Source of the DNA: an uncultured Lachnospiraceae bacterium
GTDB taxonomy: Bacteria; Bacillota; Clostridia; Lachnospirales; Lachnospiraceae
Length of the DNA stretch: 64,000 nucleotides
Assembly (NCBI GenBank): GCA_902796595.1
Contig: CADBPM010000014.1
Span: 115,701 to 179,700, forward strand
Direction of reading: 5' to 3'
The notes under the pieces were generated by a model that saw only the letters and a list, made by a program, of their open reading frames with translations, did no database searches and was not told the origin of the DNA. This document shows, piece by piece, positions 53,676 through 60,800 of this stretch (its first letter is position 1; each line of letters starts with the position of its first letter). Position numbers and translations under genes: made by a program.

Positions 53676-55160
53676 ATGTCTGAAAAATTAGAGAAGGCAA
53701 GAAGATTCGAAGAAAAGCACGAAAGGGATATCACAGAAGAGATGAGACCTTTGTTTCACCTGAGTCCCCGTGTAGGTTGGATGAACGATCCGAACGGCTT
53801 TTCAATGTATAAGGGTAAATACCACATGTTTTACCAGTATTATCCTTATAAATCCCAGTGGGGACCAATGCACTGGGGACATGCAGTAAGCGACGATATG
53901 CTCACATGGAAGCCTTTGCCTTGTGCTATTGCACCGGATGAGCCTTATGATAATGCAGGGTGTTTTTCAGGCAGTGCCATAGAACTTCCGGATGGAAGAC
54001 AGCTTCTTATGTACACAGGTGTGCGTAGAGAAGAGGATGAAGATGGTGAGATAAGAGATATCCAGACGCAGTGTCTTGCAGTAGGTGACGGTATAGATTT
54101 TAAAAAGTATGAAGGGAACCCTGTCCTTACAGAAAAAGACCTCCCAGAGGGGGCAAGCAGAAACGATTTCCGCGATCCTAAGATGTTTACGGATGAAGCT
54201 GGTGTATACTGGTGCGTAACCGGCAACAGACCGGCGGATGGAAGTGGACAGCTTCTTCTTTTTAGAAGTGAGGATGCCTTCCACTGGACTTATTTCAGCA
54301 CTCTTGTAGAAAATAAGAACAGATTCGGCAAGATGTGGGAATGCCCTGATTTCTTCAAACTTGATGGCAAGTATGGAGTGATCGTGAGCCCTCAGGATAT
54401 GCTTCCTGAAGGACTTGAATATCATAATGGCAATAACACACTTTTCCTCGCAGGAACTTACGATAAGGAAAAGGGAAAGTTTACCGAGGAACATGCCCAG
54501 CCTATAGATTACGGCATAGATTTTTATGCACCGCAGACCATTTCAACACCGGACGGAAGAAAGGTGATGATAGGTTGGATGCAGAACTGGGATGCCTGCG
54601 CTGTGCGTGAACCGGAGGCACCGTGGGCTGGGCAGATGTCCTTACCAAGAGAGATAAGATATAAGGATGGTAGACTTTATCAGTATCCTTTAAAGGAACT
54701 TGAAGAAAAGAGATGTGATAAGGTCGAGTATAAGGACGTTGAGTTTGATGGAGAAAAAGAACTTCCCCGTATAGAGGGCAGAATGTGCGATCTTGAAATA
54801 AAGATCCGTCCGGCAGATCCGTTTGAAATTTATCACAGATTTGCGATACATTTTGCCGAGGAGGGAGATATGCATTCTACCATAAGCTATAAGCCTCACG
54901 AAAAGGTTCTTAAAGTTGATAGAAAATTTTCCGGCAGCAGACGTGCCATTGTCCATCAGAGAAGATGTCAGGTTGAACCTTTAAGAGACGGCACTGTTGC
55001 CTTAAGGATAATCCTTGATCGCTATAGCGCGGAAGTCTTTGCGGAAGACGGCAGAAAAGTAATGTCCATGGCTCTTTATACAGATATATCCGCAAAAGGA
55101 ATTTCCTTTATATCAGATGGAAAAGTTAAAATTGATGTAACTAAATATACTCTAAGTTAA
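53676..55160 (+). CDS. GH32 beta-fructofuranosidase / sucrose-6-phosphate hydrolase
   Basis: 494 residues with no signal peptide. GH32 motifs are all canonical: GWMNDPNGF (nucleophile Asp near 37), FRDPKMF (near 166), and WECPDFF (acid/base Glu near 221), followed by a C-terminal beta-sandwich ending with RIILDRYSAEVFAEDG. It hydrolyses beta-fructosides in the cytoplasm. With a binding-protein importer rather than a PTS upstream, unphosphorylated sucrose or fructo-oligosaccharide is the likelier substrate. AGGAGG site. The 146-base gap before it shows no clear promoter. Confidence 0.93.
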   Translation: MSEKLEKARRFEEKHERDITEEMRPLFHLSPRVGWMNDPNGFSMYKGKYHMFYQYYPYKSQWGPMHWGHAVSDDMLTWKPLPCAIAPDEPYDNAGCFSGSAIELPDGRQLLMYTGVRREEDEDGEIRDIQTQCLAVGDGIDFKKYEGNPVLTEKDLPEGASRNDFRDPKMFTDEAGVYWCVTGNRPADGSGQLLLFRSEDAFHWTYFSTLVENKNRFGKMWECPDFFKLDGKYGVIVSPQDMLPEGLEYHNGNNTLFLAGTYDKEKGKFTEEHAQPIDYGIDFYAPQTISTPDGRKVMIGWMQNWDACAVREPEAPWAGQMSLPREIRYKDGRLYQYPLKELEEKRCDKVEYKDVEFDGEKELPRIEGRMCDLEIKIRPADPFEIYHRFAIHFAEEGDMHSTISYKPHEKVLKVDRKFSGSRRAIVHQRRCQVEPLRDGTVALRIILDRYSAEVFAEDGRKVMSMALYTDISAKGISFISDGKVKIDVTKYTLS

Positions 55161-55165
55161 AGGTT

Positions 55166-55202
55166 AAAAAAACGTGCCCTGCGTTTGCAGGGCACGTTTT
55201 TT
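55166..55202 (+). terminator. Strong terminator of the fructan/sucrose operon
   Basis: AAAACGTGCCCTGC pairs with GCAGGGCACGTTTT around three bases. Confidence 0.95.
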
Positions 55203-55211
55203 GTAGCAAAA

Positions 55212-55336
55212 GACCGGCAAGCGTCATCATGCTTGCATAAAATGACATTTGCCGGTCGCAAGAACATGGAGCACGAAGTGCGGAATGTTCGCTTTGTGAA
55301 ATCAGGTAGGAGGATGTGATTTCCTCCTACCTGATT
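55212..55336. repeat. Three tandem unrelated perfect hairpins
   Basis: First GACCGGCAA/TTGCCGGTC (55212-55257), then GAACAT..GCAC-GAA-GTGC..ATGTTC (55262-55290), then a 15-bp stem AATCAGGTAGGAGGA/TCCTCCTACCTGATT (55299-55336). None has a T-run, and they do not resemble one another. No ORF covers them. With the items below they account for the 55161-55526 gap. Confidence 0.75.
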
Positions 55337-55343
55337 AATATAA

Positions 55344-55411
55344 GACTAGCCGGTCATGAATAAACGCTTCCGCGGTGGTTAGCAGAGTGTATTGAAAAAA
55401 ACACTCGACAA
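55344..55411 (+). repeat. R3 repeat, copy 5 (diverged)
   Basis: GACTAGCCGGTCATG opens it as in copies 1 and 2; the second half is replaced by GAGTGTattgaaaaaaACACTC. Its end supplies the -35 box of the promoter at 55405. Confidence 0.65.
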
Positions 55412-55433
55412 CTAGCCTCTATGTGTGTAAAAT
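55405..55433 (+). promoter_or_regulatory. Promoter of the lipoprotein flavodoxin gene, -35 from the R3 repeat
   Basis: TCGACA at 55405-55410, 17-bp spacer, TAAAAT at 55428-55433. The first hexamer is the last part of the R3 copy. Confidence 0.5.
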
Positions 55434-55464
55434 AAGAGGGTTCGTTCACGTATTTCTTTTGTTT

Positions 55465-55529
55465 TTAGTCAGCGCCGCTGCAGGCACGGCACTGATGGAC
55501 ACTATGCCTGTGACAGGGTACAGATAATG
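55465..55529 (+). promoter_or_regulatory. Leader element L1, copy in front of the lipoprotein flavodoxin gene
   Basis: Arms GCAGGCA (55480-55486) and TGCCTGT (55505-55511) are separated by 18 bases; the second ends 15 bases before the ATG. AGGGTACAG follows. The tiny ORF MPVTGYR (55504-55527) stops with TAA, overlapping the ATG by one base. The open frame extends upstream as VSAAAGTA, the same frame as in the argB and 63369 copies. Confidence 0.8.
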
Positions 55530-56216
55530 AAGAATTTGATAAGAACATTTGGGTCAGTTTTAATTATTGCTATACTTGCGGTTACCTTTTCAGGCTGCAG
55601 TGAATATAGCAGTCTTGATGCCAGACACGCAAAGATAAATGCTTTGAACGGCAGATTTATTTCGGAGAATGTGGATAAAAAGGGCAGCGTGGCAACAAGT
55701 GAAGAGGAGATAGACAGAACCGGGATAAAAACAGATCCTTCTGAGGTTCTTGTTGTGTACTTTTCCTGTACAAATGTCACCAAGAGAATAGCGGGCAAGA
55801 TTGCCGAGCTTACAGGCGGGGATATTTACGAGATAAAGCCTGCCGATCCATATACTATAGATGATCTTAATTATAATGATGATCACAGCAGGGCTACCGT
55901 TGAACAAAGGGATGCACACGTAAGGCCGCAGATAAGCGGAAGTGTAGAGCACTGGGACAGATATTCTACCATATATCTGGGCTATCCTATCTGGTGGTCG
56001 GAAGAACCACGTATCCTTGATACTTTTGTTGAAAGCTATGATTTTAAAGATAAAAAAATAGCCCCTTTCTGTATTTCCGGAGGATGCGGAGTGGGTTCAA
56101 GTGCCGCCAATCTTGAAGCTAATTCAAATGGCGGGGAGTGGCTTATGGCACAGAGATTCAGAGAAAATACGTCTATAGGTGATATAAAAGACTGGATTGA
56201 AGAAATTGGACTGTAA
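55527..56216 (+). CDS. Flavodoxin-like lipoprotein
   Basis: 229 residues. Lipobox FSGC (Cys near 24) predicts anchoring on the outer face of the membrane, followed by a linker to about 65 and a flavodoxin-like domain (about 70-229; VLVVYFSCTNVTKRIAGKIAELTGGDIYEI, STIYLGYPIWWSEEPRILDTF, KIAPFCISGG). The phosphate loop is SCTNVTK. The same domain type forms the second half of the superoxide reductase fusion at 27279. An extracytoplasmic flavodoxin is unusual because flavodoxins normally work in the cytoplasm; some lipoprotein flavodoxin-like proteins are known in Bacillota, with poorly defined roles. Followed after four bases by a MATE exporter. Confidence 0.87.
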   Translation: MKNLIRTFGSVLIIAILAVTFSGCSEYSSLDARHAKINALNGRFISENVDKKGSVATSEEEIDRTGIKTDPSEVLVVYFSCTNVTKRIAGKIAELTGGDIYEIKPADPYTIDDLNYNDDHSRATVEQRDAHVRPQISGSVEHWDRYSTIYLGYPIWWSEEPRILDTFVESYDFKDKKIAPFCISGGCGVGSSAANLEANSNGGEWLMAQRFRENTSIGDIKDWIEEIGL

Positions 56217-56220
56217 AGGT

Positions 56221-57582
56221 ATGGAAAAAAATCAGAAAGGTCTTTTAAAAGACAGCAATTTTACAGGAAAGCTTATAAGACTTATGCTTCCTATCATGCT
56301 GCAAAACCTTATGGTTGCTTCGGTTGCCGCAGGAGATGCGGTCATGCTCGGGCGCCTTGCGCAGGATTCTATGACAGCTGTGTCGATGGCGACTCAGATT
56401 CAGTTTATTCAAAATATGTTTATAAGCTCCATAGTCGGGGCTACCTCTGCCTTGGGGGCTCAATACTGGGGAAAGAGGGATGAAAAGGCAATAAATGAGA
56501 TATTCTGCATGGCACTTAGGATTGCAGGCATTATCTCAGTAGCTTTTGCCACAGCCTGCCTGATTGCTCCGGAATATCTCATGATTTTTTTTACAGATTC
56601 TCCTGAACTTATAAGAATTGGAGCGGGATACCTTCGTATAGCAGGTCTTTCTTATCTTTTGACTGGATTTTCACAGTGTTACCAGACGATAATGAAGATC
56701 ACAGATCATGTTATCAGCGTGGCAGCAGTAAGCAGTATTGCGGTTATCTTAAATATATGCCTTAACGCAGTATTTATTTTTGGAATCGGTCCTTTTCCTT
56801 CGATGGGGGCAAATGGTGCGGCTCTTGCCACCCTTGTTGCAAGAATAGTTGAATTTGCAATCTGTATTATCCTCTCCTTTAAAAAGGGATACATAAAACC
56901 TAAACTTAGAGGACTTATAAAAAGAAACAAGGTACTTGCAAAAGATTTCAACCTTATTGCCCTTCCACTTCTTGGTGGGGCTCTACTCTGGGGAGTAGGT
57001 TTTACTTCATATACAGCGATAATCGGTCACATGGGTACGGATGCCGCGGCTGCAAATGCAATTGCTTCGGTTGTGCGTGACCTTGTCTGCTGTGCCTGCA
57101 ATGGTGTAGGTTCTGCTACAGGTATTATTGTTGGAAATGAACTTGGTGCCGGCAATCTTGAGCTTGGAAAGATATACGGTATAAAGCTTGCAAAGATTTC
57201 ATTTATCATAGGTTTTGCGTCGATGGCGCTGGTTCTTGTTTTAACGTTTCCGATAGCAAATTTTATGATACTTACTGATAAGGCAAGAAAGTATCTTATA
57301 GGAATGATGGTGATCATGGCTGTCTATATGATAGGCAGGTGTGTAAATACTGTTATAATAAATGGGATTTTTGATGGAGGCGGTGATACCTTATTTGATA
57401 TGTATTCACTTGCCGTTACCATGTGGTGCCTTGCCATACCTTTAGCCTGCCTTGGTGCATTTGTGTTTCACTGGCATGTATTTTTAGTTTATTCATGTAC
57501 CTGCCTTGATGAGGTTGGCAAGATTCCATGGGTGTTAATACATTTTAAAAAATATAAATGGGTGAAAAACCTGACAAGATAG
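56221..57582 (+). CDS. MATE-family efflux transporter
   Basis: 453 residues and twelve predicted membrane helices in two halves. MATE marks: LIRLMLPIMLQNLMVASVAAGDAVMLGRL, FIQNMFISSIVGATSALGAQYWGKRDE, and FDGGGDTLFDMYSLAVTMW in the second half. Such proteins export drugs or other cations in exchange for sodium or protons. The start at 56221 is chosen by the match to family N-termini; the ribosome site (AAAGG) is poorly spaced. Probably co-transcribed with the flavodoxin lipoprotein, but a functional link is not evident. Confidence 0.9.
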   Translation: MEKNQKGLLKDSNFTGKLIRLMLPIMLQNLMVASVAAGDAVMLGRLAQDSMTAVSMATQIQFIQNMFISSIVGATSALGAQYWGKRDEKAINEIFCMALRIAGIISVAFATACLIAPEYLMIFFTDSPELIRIGAGYLRIAGLSYLLTGFSQCYQTIMKITDHVISVAAVSSIAVILNICLNAVFIFGIGPFPSMGANGAALATLVARIVEFAICIILSFKKGYIKPKLRGLIKRNKVLAKDFNLIALPLLGGALLWGVGFTSYTAIIGHMGTDAAAANAIASVVRDLVCCACNGVGSATGIIVGNELGAGNLELGKIYGIKLAKISFIIGFASMALVLVLTFPIANFMILTDKARKYLIGMMVIMAVYMIGRCVNTVIINGIFDGGGDTLFDMYSLAVTMWCLAIPLACLGAFVFHWHVFLVYSCTCLDEVGKIPWVLIHFKKYKWVKNLTR

Positions 57583-57599
57583 GTAAAAATGAGAAATTT

Positions 57600-57633
57600 A
57601 GGGGCTTCCGATTTTACATTGGAAGCCCTTTGC
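57600..57633 (+). terminator. Terminator of the MATE gene
   Basis: GGGGCTTCC pairs with GGAAGCCC, followed by TTTGC. The remaining gap to 57897 is AT-rich, with a T-rich run near 57730-57748 and the promoter below; I see no gene in it. Confidence 0.75.
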
Positions 57634-57780
57634 ATTGTATGAAAGTTTATTTAACGTTTACAGTAATTTAAGAACGTGAAAACTGCGTTATTTATGCACT
57701 TTGCTAGGACTTGAAAGAAGTACGGGCGTTTTTTTGCTCTTTTTTTAGTTGAATATGATAATAAGCCAGAGAGCAGGTTC

Positions 57781-57809
57781 TTGATAAAAAAGATAAAATT
57801 TTGTATTAT
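57781..57809 (+). promoter_or_regulatory. Promoter of the adhesin gene
   Basis: TTGATA at 57781-57786, 17-bp spacer, TATTAT at 57804-57809. Confidence 0.6.
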
Positions 57810-57897
57810 AATATATTTGCTGCTTGTATTAATTAGACATCTAATACATATGGCAAACACTAAAAATCTGTAAATATTTTACACACAGGAGGATGTA

Positions 57898-60800
57898 ATG
57901 ATAAGACAGCTACTTACAATGATACTAAGTGTAAATCTTATTATTGCAGGAATCAGTCCTGGCTCAGCATTATCAAAGGTTACTTTTTCTGGTAATCAGA
58001 CCTATAAAGCAGAGCAGACACAGTCAGCTGATATTACAGGCGACAGCAGTCAGGATCCGGATTCCGGTGATGATAAAGCTGCGCCTGAAACAGAAACTAC
58101 GCCTGAAACAGGCGCGACACAGGAAGATGGAGTGTCACAAGCTACGGATACACCTGCGACTTCCACGGATGATACTGCGATAGAGGATGATGGTGCGGAT
58201 GACCTAGATGCAGACAATCAAAATGGCGATAGTTCTGGTGCGGAAGAATCCGAAGATTCAGAGGAAAATGCAGATGAATTTGGAGAAAAAGCAGAAGAAG
58301 TTGATACAATTGATTCTGCTGATGAAGGCTTTAAAAAAGTCAAAGTAGAAGAGCTTATTAAGGATGCCAATAAGAATATAAATTTAAAAGAAAGCAAGGC
58401 ATCGGATTCGACTGCTGTAAAGGATGGAAGCTGGCTTGTTGATAAGCTTGTTTTTACACATAATGGCAAGGAAGTAAAGTCCGGAGATAAAGTCAGCTTA
58501 AGTGATGAATTTTATGTTAAGTATAATTTAAAGGAATTGACTTATGCTGGCAGCGATGAGGATGGCAGTTCAGGAGAATTGATCAAGGCAGGCGATAAGT
58601 TTGAGCTACCATCAGTGCCGATGGAATATTTTTCAAGAATAAGCAATGAGAAGATTAAAGTTCCTTTGGGGAAAGGTGGAAGTCAGACATTTGGTTTAGT
58701 TTCTTTCGAAGGCGATAAGACATACTTTACTGTTGAATACGAAGGTGTTGAGGGTGAAGGGATTACCAATGCTGAATTCGGTTATAGCATAAAGTTCGAC
58801 GAATCAAAGCTTGAGACTAAATCTGAGATTAAGATTCCTATGTTTGGCGGCAGTGATCTGGATATCACTATTGCTGAAAATGTTCCGTCTCACCCTGTTA
58901 TTGAAAAAACAGGTGCTGTGAATGGAGATGAGATTACATGGACTATAGTTGTGCGTCCTCAAAAAGTCCCAATTGAAAATGAAAATGGTTATACTCTTAT
59001 AGACACACTAGAAGGAGAACAACATTTTAAAGAAGCTTCCTTTAAAGTTGACGGAGTAGATGCGACACCTGATATAAATGGCATGACTCTTACATATAAG
59101 TTTACTATGCCTGATAAAACAAAACCTGTCACAATCGAATATAAAACAGTGGCAGAAGTTTTTAACAAGGAAACGAGTAAGACGAATGGAGATGCCAAAG
59201 TTACAGCCACTAATAAGGCTCAGCTATATGCAAATGGCGAAGGTGAGGTTACCGAACTTGTTTCAGAGGCTTCAGATACGCAGTCTGTATCAAAGACTTT
59301 TAAGGAGTGGATCACAAAGGAAGGTGGCGCAATAAGTAAAAACGGCATCATGTCCTGGACAATCATAGTAAGAAATAATGGATATAGCTTGAAAGATGTG
59401 ACTGTTCACGATATTTTTGAACAGGATGGGGAAACTACCATGCTGTTAACAGATGATGCTGGAAACAAGACAGACAGTGTCAGTGTTGATGGTACGGAAA
59501 CAAAAGTTGAAACAACTGGCGCGCGAACAGGAGACGGAGAGCTGTGGAGTCTTAATCTTGGCACCTTAACGGGAGAACAGAAAAAGATAATTACGTATCA
59601 TACTGAGATTAAGGATTATGCTATATTCAAAAGGACAAACCATAAAGCCTTACCAATAAATAAAGCATATGTGACATACACCTATGATTTTGGAAAAGGT
59701 CCCGGCAAAATAGAGGGTCCTACAGTAAATAAGAGCGCTACAGGTGCAGAAACGAATGCAGCCATTGAAAAGACCTTTAGGGGATACGATGCAAAGAATC
59801 GCATTTTAACTTGGACAGTCCGTGCAAACAAGAACAAGGAGACTCTTCACTATGTTGAGATAAAAGAGACACCTGGTGAGGGTCAGAGTATTTATTCGAT
59901 TAAGGACATAAAGGTAGGGGAATCACCGCAGGAAGTTGAGTTCAGTGGAGGTGAAAAGGTTAAGGCATTTACATTGCCGAATGTTTCAGATGAGATAACA
60001 TTTACAGTTGAAACAAAGCTTGATGATTCGGAATTTTCTTTTTTTGCTGGTAATGCGGAAAAAGAATATACAAATACAGTAAGTCTTAAGTGCGATGAAC
60101 AGGATGAAGTAACATATAGCGCAAAGGGTAAATGTGTAAGTGAAGTACTTGCAAAGCAGGCAGGGAAGTATGATTTTTCTGATCATACGATCAAGTATAC
60201 TCTTATCGTAAATAAAAACGAGACAAAACTACATGATGTTCATATATCAGATGTATTGTCTGATGCAGGTCTAACACTTGCAAGTGATGTAATGGATGGT
60301 GATAAGGTTTTACTGTCAAAGGATAGTTTGAATCCTGAAAATATCGAAATATCGCTTGGAGATATTGCTGAAAAGCATGTACTTACATTTACAGCAAAAT
60401 ATAAAGATAATGACAATCTGAAGAATAACGGTGAGATAAGTATTACCAATAAAGCAAGTCTCACATCAACGCTTGATAGCGAGTCTTGCAGTGCAGAAGC
60501 ATCAAGTACTACAAAATTTAACAATGTTGCCGTTAAAAAGACGGGCGAGATAAGTGCAGATAAGACAAGTGCAAGCTATACCATTGAGGTGAATGGTTCA
60601 TTGCAGGAACTTCCTGAAAATGTTTATGCAGAAGACAGGATGGGTGCAGGACTTAATCTTGATTTTACGTCTGTTCACCTTTATAAGGGCATCGTAAAAA
60701 GTGATGGTTCGGTAGAAAAAGGCGAGGAAGTTGAAGCAAAGAAAAGGATAGGCTCATTAGGAGATAAGACAGTTCTTCGAGTTGATCTTCCATCCGGTTC

